A stretch of DNA of 64,000 nucleotides from Meandrina meandrites (GCA_963693305.1 OY855904.1:36604917-36668916); one strand, 5' to 3'. Counted from the first letter of the stretch, positions 44,161 through 56,804 are shown. Made by a program: numbers and translations. The notes: generated by a model from the letters alone, not told the origin.

Positions 44161-45119
44161 CTCTCTATTTTTGACGCAAATGAACGCAAGAGGAATTGAG
44201 CGTTACTCGAAGCACTCGTCCCCCACCTTCTTGCGCCGACCGTTAAATTGCGCTGTTTTCCATTTCTTTTGTGATTTATTGCCCGCTTTCTACGATCCAA
44301 GAACAATGTCAGAAAATAGAGTACATGTTTCTTGCGACGAAAACGCTGAAAATGGAAATACCGGAATGTTTGTAACGAAATAGCATTCCCAAGGTAAATT
44401 ACACCGAGGTAAACTCACCGCGGGAATACGTTACCGGGGTGTTTGCCGTCACAAACTTAATACTTTACCAAGGTCATTAATCTTTCATACTGTTTTCGGC
44501 GCGAAATGGATAATTCGAGGGTGCATCTCGCTTCTATTATTTATACTGTTTCGACAGTCCTCTACTGCTTTGTTATGTCAGTGTTTCATGCACCGAATAA
44601 TTAGAAGGCGAAGACTCCGATTTTATAAATCTCCTTGTTGGATGTTTCTAGGCCTAGAGATTAAATCGAAATACATATAAGAAAATGCACTATAGATCTT
44701 CCTTGACTTGTGTTATATTTAAACGCCAAATTTCCAAAAACAGTAGCTTATACTTACAAATCAGCAAGCCATCCAGCCATGATTCTAAGAAAGACCACGC
44801 TTTTGCTGCCTTGAACACGCAAAGTTGACCTCCGGAAATCTAAACCATATTTAATTTCAAATTTCTCTGTTTATTTTATTTGCTTATCTTTGAGGTTTGC
44901 CTCGCGATCGGTCATTTTATCTTGGGGTACTTGAAAAACCTACCTATTTACCTCGGTAACTTGCATGGGCGATTCTTTTGTTCTTTTTGATGTATCCATG
45001 GAAATACACCGCGATAAATTTACCTTGGGAAATGTTGGTCACACACGATTTGTGAGTTTTCCGAGGTAAAGAACCCATTTACCACGGTAAAAGGACGATG
45101 TGTAACCGCAGCTTTAGAA

Positions 45120-46270
45120 GTTTGACACACTACACTGAATACTAAGCTATTCCGTACTTGAAACCCTACACTGCTATACACTTCAAGTAATTTGTTCCAG
45201 TCAACTCTTGTTAATTACATTTTATGCAGTCACGAAAAACCTTTCGGTAACGATTCTCACATCGCGACCGCAATCCTCAACTCGAAAAAAATCTCTGAAC
45301 TTTTCTAAGCGCAATAATCAGGAAAAGAAGAGCTACAATCGAAGCGATCACGCGTTCAGGATCCATGGCGGATTTCTTGTCACGTGAGGGGAAAAAGAAA
45401 CCTTCGAGAAACGTCCTGACTGTCACGCGAAAGGATAAAGAAACATTTAAGGAATGTCTATATTTATTCTCGCGTTTCGTTTAATACGCAGCTGACTGAT
45501 TTTATCTCAGTGTGCTGATAAACATTTCTCGATTATCAAAATCTATAATCAGAGGGCTACTTAATTTCGTGGTCTGTATTTTTTTTTTCACTTCTAAAAT
45601 AAAAGTTGACTAAGAATCTAACATCCCCGTCTAACATTTCGCAATGATTGGAAGTAAAATCATAAAACGCATGGGTCTATTTGGAAAGGAAGTTTTTTTT
45701 TTTTAAATAAAAGTTAATAAAATAGTTAGGTGCCATGTTCACGGCAAAGCCACTGCCCGGCTACTTTTCACATGCGAACAGAAATCAAGTTATCGCCGCG
45801 TAGAACACAAAGCAAACTACTCCCCGGCAGTTAGAAAGAATTAATACAAAGTATAAACGAAAGAGATAAATTATATTTGACGAGTTCTATTAGATTCGGT
45901 AGACAGAAATTTCTTTTAAAAGGTGTAAACTGAAGGACTAACTGAGACCGTTTGACCTTGTATCGTTTGTCGGATGCCGCGCTACTTTATTTACGCACTA
46001 TTAAAACAATTTCAGGAAATTAAATGTCAATCAAATGCGTTTTCGATGAGGTATCAGAACACGCAAGACTTGTACGACACGTACATTTCTTTCTGTAAAA
46101 AGAAAATTCACACAATCACAAATCACCCATTTTGTTCCTTTAGCGATAACTTATTAAATCGACGGTTTGCAAGAGTAGCAAATCCAGATCAGCCAATGAA
46201 TGGTGGTCAACATTGTCCATTTCCATCGACAAGCGCCATATTTTATCGTCCAGCTACTACTACTGGCGAG
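45120..46270. other. no gene recognised
   Basis: This is part of the left palindrome arm. The ORF at 45974-46306 (110 codons) overlaps the start of the Myb-like pseudogene in another frame and has no motif of its own. Confidence 0.4.
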
Positions 46271-46274
46271 AAGC

Positions 46275-46965
46275 ATGCCATCGCCTCAGTCTTCAGTTCC
46301 AAATGATGTCGAAGCCCTTGCTACGGCAAACACAAAAACGAAACAACCTCGCGTAAAGTCTGCTAACTGGACTGAGGAAGAAATGCACGAAGTTCTTGAA
46401 GCGTAGGCGCCAAAATTTAGTAAGCTGTGGGGAGTTTCACAAAGAGAAAAAATCAAACTCTGGAACGATATCTATTCTTTGTATAAAGAGAGGTGTCCAG
46501 AAAGCCAGAGAATGCTACAGCAGGTGAAGTAACGGCAGCAGAATCTAGAGTACGAGTTCTAGCAGCGGTCTCGCTCGACTGGAGAAGCTGGAATTCAGAA
46601 AATTATAGAAGGCTTCCCCTATTTCGACATCTTTGTTGAGGTGCCGGTGGTGGGACATCGATCCATCTAAAACTGCAATCAAATGAGTCACTACCTTTAC
46701 CTCAGAGCCGAGTGTTAACGAGGCTTCGCAAATCGAAAGTGTAAATGTTTCTCCATGAATCAGAACCGCCTGAGAAACGAAAGGCGAGAAAGTACGACTC
46801 CAGACTGGCAGAGTTCTTTTATTGAAATGCTTGAAAAGAGTATGGAACAGGACAACGCAAGATTTGAACGAAAATGTTCCGTGACGCCCAGAGCAGGCAA
46901 ATGGAACAAACAAACGCCGTACTTGCTGGCTTAAAAGACATTTTTAAAGATTTAGCATCAAAATA
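46275..46965 (+). pseudogene. Myb/SANT-like Harbinger accessory protein, left copy, decayed
   Basis: The frame begins MPSPQSSVPNDVEALATANT. It carries a SANT/Myb-like domain (residues about 38-105): SANWTEEEMHEVLEA, KIKLWNDIYSLYKERCPESQ and then QNLEYEF, GEAGIQKIIEGFPYFDIF. In-frame stops occur where the right copy has Trp (EA*APKF) and Lys. The frame is then lost, and the tail EKSMEQDNARFERK is visible in another frame. In Harbinger elements this protein binds DNA and helps import the transposase. Confidence 0.75.
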
Positions 46966-47250
46966 AATGTCTTTATCTAATCGTTTACTTTGTGTTATTG
47001 GATCGTTGTCATCCGTGCCATAGAGTCCATAGAGGTCGCACTTTTCAAAACAAATGTTGTGCAATACTCACGTAGCAATCACAGTCTTCTTTAGGGTCTC
47101 GTTTTTCTGTTCAACCCTTTTCAACGCACTGTTGGACAGCTAAGAATTTGCTCGTTCGCTGCAAGTTCATAAAAAAACGCCATCTCTTCTGCGTGCACCC
47201 GGGGTGCGTGCATTGCGTGTCGTTTGTTTACAGATAACGTCAACGCTTTA
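46950..47250 (-). pseudogene. Harbinger DDE transposase, C-terminal fragment, left copy
   Basis: Reading from 47250 downward on the minus strand, a broken frame reaches VLHNICFEKCDLYGLYGTDD, the usual end of a Harbinger (DDE_Tnp_4) transposase. The catalytic segment seen in the right copy is missing here. GCTACGTGAGT, creating a TGA just before VLHN, is shared with the right copy. Confidence 0.6.
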
Positions 47251-47498
47251 TATCATCGTGCGAGTGCACCGAATTAGCTCGAATTTGTTGCGCTTCATAG
47301 ACCGATCAGAAGAACCGCACAAGACTGTGAACTAACTACAGCAATAAACGTAAAAGAGAAGAAATCAATTTTAAGAACAGTAAAGCGTGCCTGTATTTCA
47401 CATAATAAGCCCTTTACAATAAATACTCCTAACCTACAGTTTGATAAACCAGCGGGCTGCGACCTCTTTGTTAAAGAAACAGTATCTGTTCTTTGATA

Positions 47499-47894
47499 TG
47501 AAATTCCGGCGGGCTCACAAAGCAAATGTTGACATGGCGGGAAAAATATTGACATGGCGGGAAAATTCCGCGGCCTCACAAAGCAAACACGCATGGAATG
47601 GTCCATGGAATGCACTTTCTCCCCCTCGCATATTCTCGTGTCGTCATGACAACGTCATGACGACACGAGACAAAAACTACTGAATTCCTTCCACAAAATT
47701 AACACTCAGATTGCTTTTTGTTGTCTCGTGTCGTCATGACGTTGTCATGACGACACAAGAATATGCGAGGGGGAGAAGGTGCATTCCAAGGTGCATTCCA
47801 TGCGCGTTTGCTTTGTGAGGCCGCGGAATTTTCCCGCCATGTCAATATTTTTCCCGCCATGTCAAGATTTGCTTTGTGAGGCCGCCGGATTTTG
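47499..47894. repeat. centre of the giant palindrome
   Basis: The arms 47499-47683 and 47716-47894 are inverted copies. Each contains its own short palindrome (GTGTCGTCATGAC and GTCATGACGACAC), a doubled GACATGGCGGGAAAA motif and CCCCCTCGCATATTC. About 32 bp separate the arms. Confidence 0.85.
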
Positions 47895-48261
47895 TGCGTG
47901 TTGTGAAAGAACAAATAATTTTTGTTTATAAGTAGGAGTTCAAAAATATTGCTGCATTGAAAGTTTTTTGCTTTTCTGCTGGTTCATTGTAATCGTTTGT
48001 CGGTTGGGAGTGTTTATTATAAATGGCTTTTTAGTTGAACAGAATTGAACTTTAATTTAAGGGAAAATGGCGGCGTAGAATGTAAAGCAGTGAAAGAGAT
48101 GTATTAAATTTGAGTAGTTTTATTAGGTGAAATTTTTGTACATTTTTTAAATGGAATGGTTGAGACAATTAGGAGAGAGTGTTTGATTTATGAACTTGCA
48201 GCGAACGAAAATTCTTAGTGGTCCAACAGGCAATATAAATGGAACAGAAATAAGGCCCCTT

Positions 48262-48545
48262 TTAGCTGGCGACAGTGCCTATTCACAAACGAACTGGCTA
48301 GTGAAACCCTACCCGGACAGAGGACGCCTGACTCAGGAGCGGAGAAAGTTTAAAATCTAAAGTTCGATGCGCTACGATCTGTAGTGGAACGAGCATTTGG
48401 CATGTTGAAAGTTCATTGGAGAATTGCGTTGAAAAAGGTTGGACAAAAAACGAGCATCCTAAAAAAGACTATGATTGCTACGTGAGTTTTGCACAACAAT
48501 TGTATGTATTGTTTCAATAACAGAAGATAAACGATTAGATAAAGA
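48262..48545 (+). pseudogene. Harbinger DDE transposase, C-terminal fragment, right copy
   Basis: It reads RPLLAGDSAYSQTNWLVKPY and DRGRLTQERRKF. After a stop and a frame change it continues with FDALRSVVERAFGMLKVHWR and IALKKV, then a TGA and VLHNNC. GDSAY carries the second catalytic Asp and ERAFG the Glu, as in PIF/Harbinger transposases. The N-terminal part and first Asp are absent. The gene faces the Myb-like copy at 49112-48540, as expected for this superfamily. Confidence 0.75.
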
Positions 48546-49112
48546 CAATTATTTTGATGCTAAATCTTTAAAAATGTCAACTATGGCGTTTGTTTGTTCC
48601 ATTTGCCTGCTCTGGGCGTCACGGAACATTTCAGCTGATCGTTCAAATCTTGCGTTGTCCTATTCCATACTCTTTTCACACATTTCAATAAAAGAACTCT
48701 GCATGCCAATCTGGAGTCGTACTTTCTCGCCTTTCTTTACTCAGGATGTTGAAATAGGGGAAGTCTTCTTTAATTTTCTGAATTCCATCTTCCACAGTCG
48801 AGCGAGATCGCTGCCTGAACTGCTTGAGTTCACTCGTACTCTAGATTCTGCTGCCGTTTCTTCACCTGCTGTAGCATTCTCTGGCTTTCTGGACACCTTT
48901 CTTTATACGAAGAATAGATATCGTTCCACATTTTTATTTTTTTCTTTGTGAAACTCCCCACAGCTTACTGAATTTGGGGGCCCACGCTTCAAGAAGTTCG
49001 TGCGTTTCTTTCTCAGTCCTGTCAGCAGACTTAACGCGAGGTTTTTTCGTTTTGTGTTTGCCGTAGCAAGTACTTCGACATCACTTGCAACTGAAGACTG
49101 AGGCGATGGCAT
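48540..49112 (-). pseudogene. Myb/SANT-like Harbinger accessory protein, right copy
   Basis: Starting MPSPQSSVASDVEVLATANT at 49112, it shifts frame after about 25 codons. The SANT-like region then reads THELLEAWAPKFSKLWGVSQ, followed by WNDIYSSYKERCPESQRMLQ and QVKKRQQNLEYE. It keeps the Trp and Lys codons that are stops in the left copy, so those stops arose after the duplication or in a diverged copy. Confidence 0.75.
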
Positions 49113-49246
49113 GCTTCTTGCCAGTAGAATTGGTGATCATCGAGAAATGTTTTTCAGTACGCCGAGATAAAATCATTTTAAGTCAGCTGCGTTAGGGGGC
49201 TAAAAAAAGCTTGCTTGACTTATCTTACAAACATCTCAAAAGTTAA

Positions 49247-51616
49247 AGGGCAACTCTTGGCTAGAAAACTATATTTCAGTAAAAGCTTCCGAATGTTTCC
49301 AAAGTTACACAGGAAGCAAAAAAATTGAATTCAGAAGCTTTTTTACCGGTTAATTTTAACGTAAAACTTCGTATTTTACGTGACATTTCGCCATGGATGC
49401 TTCGATTATGCTCACGAGATGTGATACGTCACAGGTGTGGAACCGCAACAAGTCACGAACATGGCTGACTCAAATTCTTGCAGTGAGAGCTCAACTTCTG
49501 CTAGCGACTCCACTGATTTTTAGAGAGCTATAGGAGGGGATATGTCAGGGGATAATTAAGAACCTTCTATGGTATTTCAACCCTGGCGTTTTGAGCCTCC
49601 AGGGAAAAAACAGCGAGACAGAGAAAGGGAGTAAAATATCGAACCTCCTCACCGCCGACGGCGACGAATGGTGAGTCCTAAATGTACAGTTTCTTTCTCT
49701 TTTACCTGGGCCAGTTGTTTGTGAGCTAAGACAAACCTGAAAAGCCTTGTTTTTATTTGCATGTACGCGAGAAGCTGAATTAAACATGCTTTTTTACAAC
49801 CAAACTGTTTGCTGCATTTTGTTGTTTATATTCGGTCTTCAAATATTTTTGCTCATGTTTATCACAATAGGTTTTGACCTTTTGAGCTTCAGCCTAATGT
49901 ACACTATCTATCTTGTGCGTTTGAAAGCTTGCAAATACAGAAACGCAAGTTAAATTCTTTGTCTCTTTTGTGTTACCGATTTTTCTAAATTCTGCTCGAA
50001 AACGAAGAATTCTGCCGGCGAAATGCCAGCTACCGAAACTAGACTATCCGAAATTCTGCGGCAGATTTTATCTAGAACATACACAGGCTTGCAGTTAAAT
50101 GTGGACAAAACTCTGTTGGGTCTCTTCACTTCTTTTGTTGGGAGAAGGGAGTTTGCGCTTTCTGTAGTTGAAACAACTTGCCTCGAGGAAACTTTGTTGA
50201 AGGTTGTTCGTGCTTGTATGCGTAAAACTGTACTGAGAATGATTTTGTAAACTGATTACTGCCACCGGGACTATTACACGACCCTGCGTGATTTTATATT
50301 TATCGGTATAATTAAGTTGTCATGTTTTTATTTTGCAATTTCTTATCTTTTTGCGAAAAGAACCCCCACGAAAATCGAAAATTGTGCTGTGTTTGGCTCC
50401 TTATTACTTTCGCGTTTGCTTGCGTTTTAATTCATGGTTTGCATTTGAAATGGTCGTTGCGCTCTTCGTGTCTTACAACATTTGGCATGTTTTCCTTTAG
50501 TTATCTCGTCAACTGACATCTGCTCGAAGCTGCACACGAAACTGTTTCGTGGTCAGGCTAGGGAGGGTGAAGGGAAAGAGCGTGACACGCTTTCATATCC
50601 GGGTTTTATGCTACACCCCACGTTGCCTAATTTACAACAATTGTTTCTCAAAAGGAATCACAGAATAAGTACTTCACGCAACACTTCTTCTCTTAGTTAT
50701 CCGGATAGTGTTTTATATTTGATTCCCCATTTCTTCGTATAATTTTATATCCCGCGAGAGCGCCTCTGCTAGCGCGCGGGGTAGTGGCTTCTTATTGCGC
50801 AGTACTGACCTGCACGCAAATCACGCGCGCCTTTCGAAGGCATATACTTCAAAGAAACACTACATTTGCTGGTGGGAATTGCACTCTATTTTGCCAATTA
50901 ACAGCAGGAGAAATCTGAGGGTGGCGACAAATTTCTCAACAACAGAATCAAAATATATCGGTCTGTTTCCGAACGCGTGGATTTCGCTTACATATAGGAC
51001 ATATAGAGGCTCAGTATTCCTGCTCATAAATGAAGAGATTTCTGACAAATTATGGGAGTCAGCACTCGCAGACCCTTTTCAATTTACTATCTACTCCAGA
51101 CAAAAGGCATCTTTATCACGATATGGTGCAAGAGAGGATGCATTGTATTATAAAGCTATGTACATTTGCTGACCTTAGAAGGCCGATCAATCTGACGGAT
51201 TTGTTTCGTTTCACGACACATGATTTACTCTTTTTAAGTTTATTTCCTTTCATATTTAAGCACTGAAGCACTACCTTTTTTATCTTGGACATCATTGAAC
51301 AGCATAGGGTCTCTCTCCCTGTCATTCTCATTTATGAAGAGACGCTTGGCTTGTTTTCCTCTTATCAGAAGCATGCAAAAGCAAATCTGCCTTCCACACC
51401 TGTGACGTAGCATCACGTGATGTACCAAAATCCGAACGTTTTCAAAATGGCCGCCAAAAAAAAAAGAAAAAAGAAAAAGTAAAAGTAAAAGAAAATTCGT
51501 AGTAAATTCATTTTGGCCGATATCTTTAGAATTTTACCTTCTAAAGATTCCTGTGTGCTATAAACAACTTAAAGAAAAAATAAAAAAATCGGGGTAAATT
51601 TCCCAAGAGTTGCCCT
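49247..51616. mobile_element. 2.37-kb TTAA-flanked DNA transposon with decayed genes
   Basis: Both termini are AGGGCAACTCTTGG inverted repeats (14 bp exact), with TTAA at 49243-49246 and 51617-51620. The interior keeps plus-strand coding traces. MADSNSCSESSTSASDSTDF begins at about 49460, and VFQPWRFEPP follows after stops. MPATETRLSEILRQILSRTY lies at 50023-50250 and HYICWWELHSILP at 50795-51172. These resemble the coding of animal Kolobok-like/P2X7-tail-like elements, but I am not certain. No catalytic DDE residues were identified. Confidence 0.8.
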
Positions 51617-51956
51617 TTAACAAAAATGGTGGCTCACGCTAAGTAACCCAGATAAGAAGATGTGGTGATATTCGGCCGGGATGGGAGCTGCAAACAGGAG
51701 CGGGAAGCAGGAATTTCAAGAAAGAGCCGGAGCGGGATTTTGAGAATCTTTACGGAAAGTTTTTTCGTAACTGCATAAAATGTAATTAACAAAATTTGAC
51801 TGGAACAAATTGCTTGATCTGTGTAGCGGTGTAGGGTTTCAAGTATGGAATAGGTTAATAGTGTAGTGTGTCAAATTTATATAGTTGCGGTTACACATCG
51901 TCCTTTTAACATGGTAAAAGGGCTTTTTACCTCGGGAAACTCACAAATAGAGAGGA

Positions 51957-52128
51957 CGTTTTTCTGGTAAATATCATAAATAATATGTGCTCTGTCATTT
52001 TGTTTTTCCGCGTGCTTTGTAATTTTGTTTTCCCGGGTGTTTTGTCATTTTCATGGCCTGTTCGCCATTTTTATTTCCCGCTTATGAAAGAAAAAAGACT
52101 AAAAATTATCTCAGCAACGTGTTCCCCC
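51957..52128 (+). mobile_element. LINE-derived fragment inserted in the right palindrome arm
   Basis: The block GAGGACGT...TTTTGTTTTCCCGGGTG...TTATTTCCCGC...AGACTAAAAATTATC is a further copy of the LINE end seen at 44000-44160 and 53590-53690. The left arm lacks it between the corresponding CTCACAAAT and CCAAGGTAAATTTA motifs. Confidence 0.6.
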
Positions 52129-52912
52129 AAGGTAAATTTATGGTGGTGTGAAAAAGAACAAAAGAATCGCCCATGAAAGTTACCGAGGCAAATAGGTAGG
52201 TTTTCCAAGTACCCCAAGATAAAATGACCAATCGTGAGGCAAACCTCAAAGATAAGCAAATAAAATAAACAGAGAATTTGAAATTAAATATGATGGCGTG
52301 AGGTTTAGATTTCCTGAGGTCAACTTTGCGTGTTCAAGGCAGCAAAAACGTGGTCTTTCTTAGAATCATGGCTTGATGGCTTGCTGATTTGTAAGTAATA
52401 TAAATGCTATTTTTTTGTGGAAATTTGACGTTTAAATACAACACTAGTCAAGGAAGATCTAGTAGTGCGTTTTCTTATATGTATTTCGATTTCATCTCAA
52501 GGTTTAGAAAAATCCAACAAAGAGATTTATATAAACGGAGTCTTCGCCTTCTATTTCTTCGCTGTCTGAAATACTGACATAACAAAGCAGTAGAGGACTG
52601 TCGAAAGAGTATAAATAATAAAAGCGAGATGATGCTAAGTAAGCACCCTCGTATTGCCCATTTTCGCATTTCGCGCCGAAAACAGTATGAAAAAGTGACC
52701 TTGGTAAAGTGTTAAGTGTGTGACCGCAAACACCTCGGTAACGTATTCCCGCGGTGAGTTTACCTTGGTGTTATTTACCTTGGGAATGCTATTTGCCTGG
52801 GTATGTGTAAAACGTTCGTTACAAACATATCGGCATTTCTATTTTCAGCGTTTTCGTCACAAGAAACATGTATGAAATACTCTATTTTCTGATATTGTTC
52901 TTTGATCGTTAA

Positions 52913-53455
52913 AGTGCACCTAACCCCAAATATTTTTTTTAGCCCCCAAAAAACTCCTTGTGCTCCTGATTACAACAGTGAAAATATTATCATCATACGA
53001 CTTGTCTTCGATTTTTTGTGAATTTTCAAACTTCGCAAAATTCGCGCCACTTTAGTTCACCGCCGAGTCCCAAGGGAAACTGGGCCCTAGTAAGGTTGTG
53101 ACGTCGGCTGGGGAATCCAATACTCCGAGTCTGAGTTGTCTGATGACATCTTTTGAAGGCCTTAAATTATTTCGGTGGCTGATTTTCGAACTAAGAAGTT
53201 TTGAAGCGAGAAATTTCACGAACTGCAGATTTGTCGCACCATCGGCACAAAAGCTGAAATTTGATTCCCCCGCTGACGTCACAACAACATTGGGTTCCAG
53301 ATCTCCTCGCGCGCGGTCGTGAACCAGAAAATCCAAACTTCAAACCTCCATAAATTCGCGGGGATTTAATGGATTCGCATAATTTTTTTTTAATCTTCAT
53401 CAAATTATGCATTCTTTTTGAAAATAAGTAGAAAAAATTAGGGGTTAGGTGCACT
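52913..53455. mobile_element. 543-bp MITE with TTAA target duplication
   Basis: Both ends are AGTGCACCTAACCCC (15 bp exact, inverted), with TTAA at 52909-52912 and 53456-53459. Inner inverted pairs include GTGACGTC and TGACGTCAC. It is absent from the left palindrome arm. Confidence 0.88.
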
Positions 53456-53589
53456 TTAAAAACGGGCAATAAATAACAAAAGAAATGGAAAACTTCGCAA
53501 AACGTTGGCGCAAGGAGGTGAAGTGGGGGACGAGTGCTTCGAGTAACGCTCAATTCCTCTTGCGTTCAGTTTGCGTCGTTAATAGAGAG

Positions 53590-53905
53590 GACTCTGTCAT
53601 TTTGTTTTCCCGCCTGTTCGCCATTTTTATTTCCCGCGTATGGAAAAAGAAGACTAAATATTATCCCAGCAAAATGTTCCCCCGTCTCTGCTTTCCCTAT
53701 CCCCGGATATGGTAAATTTTCTAAGAAAACCTATTTTTTAATTGGCGCGAAAGTCTTTAATGAACTCCCTGTAAATATTGCAAGCGTAAATAACATACAA
53801 GCTTTTTGCGGCCTAGCAGAACATTTACTTTTATAATAACTATTTAGTAAAGTATATTTTAATCCCTTTTTGACTGACACGAGACAGCCCAAAGGGCCTT
53901 TGATT
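53590..53905 (+). pseudogene. LINE 3' end, right palindrome arm
   Basis: The frame ends GAKVFNELPVNIASVNNIQA and FCGLAEHLLL, a LINE ORF2 C-terminus, then TAA. The 3'UTR ends with a CACGAGACAGCCCAAAGGGC hairpin-like tail. The same tail occurs inverted at about 37491-37520. Confidence 0.6.
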
Positions 53906-54550
53906 ATGCTATCCATCACTATAGCTAATAACAAAAAAATACTTGTTTGCATTTTCCGAAGTACTGTAGTATCTTTGCATGTAAAAGGTCGTAAACTGAA
54001 CACAATTATTAAATAAACAACAACGTGATGGTAATAAGTCGGCCGCACGCTGGATATCAGATGTCACCATGTGCTTTTCAAATCAATACGCTTCAGAAGC
54101 CTAAAATTCCAAACGTAAACTGGGCAAATGAAAGAAACTTGAAGGAAGTTTCGTTTTAGATTAATTCTCATTTCAAGATGTAGCTACTAATGTATCAAAG
54201 CTTCAAAATTCTGCATATTTTTGAAACCTTGAGATCCTACATTATTCACACTAAAGCGTAAGTTAAATTTTAGCCCGACGACTTTTTGCAGTCAATTTTT
54301 CACTAAGTGGCTTTACCGATCCTTCTAAAAATTCCATTTAAGTTCGAAGCAATATACTACATTACCATTTTCCTGTCTGAAGTCCTGAGAAGCTGCATTA
54401 AGTCGTGATCAAGTCCGTGAATTGTGGTCAAAACAAAAGATTGCGTGACGAGCTAAAAATACTTCTTTCAATGAAGACGACAAACAATGGACTTGTAACA
54501 ATAGAAAATAGCATTGGCCAATATCCTCTGACAATGAAGATTCGCAGCAG
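53906..54550. other. no recognisable feature
   Basis: AT-rich sequence between the palindrome and the next transposon. Nothing supportable is seen. Confidence 0.4.
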
Positions 54551-56804
54551 CTTTAACCCTTTAACCGGCAAATTTCTGTGTGTTTTTTAAGAGCTTTTCT
54601 GAGCATAGGCAGTCTCTACAATTTCGTGATCACATATAAGAAGTTTAATTGAAACTATGCGCTCTTTAGTAACACTGAGGGCTCAAATTTTCATTGTGAC
54701 GTCAGCATTCGGCCGTTGCTTGCTCGATAAGCCGAGCAGTTCGGCTCAAATCTGGTAAGTTTTCGGTTTATAAGTGTTTTTAGAGCCATTTTCCACTGCA
54801 GAAGCCCCCAGGCTGGCATCATGAAGCTTGAATGGTGGGTAGAGGCAAACTTCTGAAAGAAACCAGGAGTGAGAGATGATTTGACGGTGATTGGAACGCC
54901 AAAACTATGTGTATGGAAACATGGTTGTTCATGAGTGAAGTTGTCTCTCTGGCCGTTCTGTGGCTGGATTCCAAGACCTACCAAGGCAATTTGGACGAGA
55001 TTTGACTTCTAAAGAATGCAATCGGTGCAATATTTTGCTGGTAGAATTGGCTGGCTCGACACTTATAAAAAACACATGAAATAAAAAACACATGAAATGG
55101 AGGTAGGTTGTGTTGCATGCCGCTGAAGTGTCTAATTTCCCAAGCATTCCTTTCGGTCAGGTATAGGAGAATCTGGGGGTTAGCAAGCATAGCTCTAAAT
55201 AATCGAATGGTAATTGTTCAGTCCGTTGAAGGTTTGACGGCAAATTTTCTTACTGAACGAAAAGTAGAAGGCTTGACGTCTGCTGTAAATGCAACATTTT
55301 AGATTTAGAATTGTTTTTTCATTAAAAAATTTGAAGGCAAAGATGTGTTTTTTGTTGTTTTCGAATAAAGTAGAAAATGAGCATGTTTGGATTTCCTGCA
55401 GAACAAATAGTCATATGAGACGAAAAGCCAGAGCTGTAGCCAGTTAATTGGCTTTAAACGCTTCAAAATTTATCACTTTGTCGTAACAAGAGATTATTAC
55501 TATCATATCTCCAGATCTGTGAAAGCTGCAGATTTTCAAAACATTGCTGGTGCTTTTCGTACTAATTTGTACGATTGCCGGTTAAAGGCAGCCTAGTCCC
55601 TAGGCGTTCTCCTCCTCTTTCGGGCGAGCGCGAGGTCCACGTAAGGGCCTGGGAACGGGTTGGTGTGCCGGCCGGAGAACGCCTAGTGAATAATGGCAAA
55701 TCTACCCCCGAATTTTACGTTTTTACCCCCGTTTTCAATTCGATATTTTGGGGCTCTGACAGCAAGCATTGGGAAATGAAAAGCATTTACGAGAAGTTCT
55801 ATCATCGGTCTAAAGATCTGCTAAACAGAGATGGATTATCTTGTGTTCTTTGACGAGAATTTAGTTCGAAAAGTGAAGACCAGAGAGACTGTTAAAGCGG
55901 CCGAATGGCGCGAATCTGTGTGTTGGCTACCACTCTTGAACGTAAAAAAATGGTATGAACTGTTAATACAATTCCTGTTCTAAGTCAATTTATAAACGTC
56001 CCTACTTGTGCCATAGATTTTTCGAATTTCAACATACATGTTTTGGTGGCTTCGAAGTGGGTGACACGTACAAGAAGTGATCATATGATGACATGATGTG
56101 ATTCGGTAAATATTCCTCAAACATAATGTTTTGGTATTTAAGGTTATCAGCAGTGCTTAAAATGCTTTATATTGGAACGTAGCCGAAAGAAATAGATTTT
56201 TTGATGCAGAATTTTCTTATGATAGTTTTCCAAGATACCACACAAGCTTAAAGATTTATAACATCTTGAACAGGAAAGCAACAGGCTAACCCTTATTTAT
56301 TCGAGTTCACTTTAATCAAAAATTATGTATACGTTCAGCCCCCAAACTGTGCGGCAAATGATTTAAGAGGAAGTTCATTCAAGAGGATTTTGAGGTAGAA
56401 CACGAATTTCGAAATCATCTGGTTATCTTATCACATATCATAATCTGAAATTTAATTAAAGTCTGCACATTTGACTTGTTTATTGTTTACATATTTAAAT
56501 CTGACCACTGAAAAATTTACAAATAATATAGGTGCACGATAAAGACTGCTTTCTTTTTTTTAGGCCAATTTGTTGATTAAGAACCAAATAAACATATTCC
56601 GAAGTTTCAAAGGAATTGGACTTTGCAAAACAGAGAAATTTCAAGTTGAAAAATGCTTAGTTTTGGCTTTCATAATCGTAGAGCGCTCGGGAAAATTGTC
56701 GGGAAATTTTCGGAACATAAAACTGTGACGTCAGTATTGGTGCGCTGTGAATATGCGGGAAATTCAAAGTGTTTTAGTGATGAAGCTCACAAGAATGGAA
56801 CATC

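Larger units (their letters stand above)
43830..53905. repeat. giant imperfect palindrome (inverted duplication) centred near 47.7 kb
   Basis: The left arm 43830-47685 matches the right arm 47716-53840 in inverted orientation. Collinear anchors (left to right): LINE tail 43830-43990 with 53660-53840; CGCAAGAGGAATTGAGCG at 44186 with 53540-53570; 44300-44700 with 52460-52870; 44830-45230 with 51750-52330; CAGCTGACTGATTTTATCTC (about 45490) with 49160-49195; Myb-like genes 46275-46965 with 49112-48540; 47500-47683 with 47716-47894. The right arm is longer because it carries later insertions, including TTAA elements at 49247 and 52913 and an extra LINE fragment at 51957-52128. Confidence 0.8.

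Noticed and set aside
45974..46306. 110-codon plus-strand ORF
   Set aside because: It overlaps the Myb-like pseudogene in another frame and has no domain; the inverted copy does not keep it.
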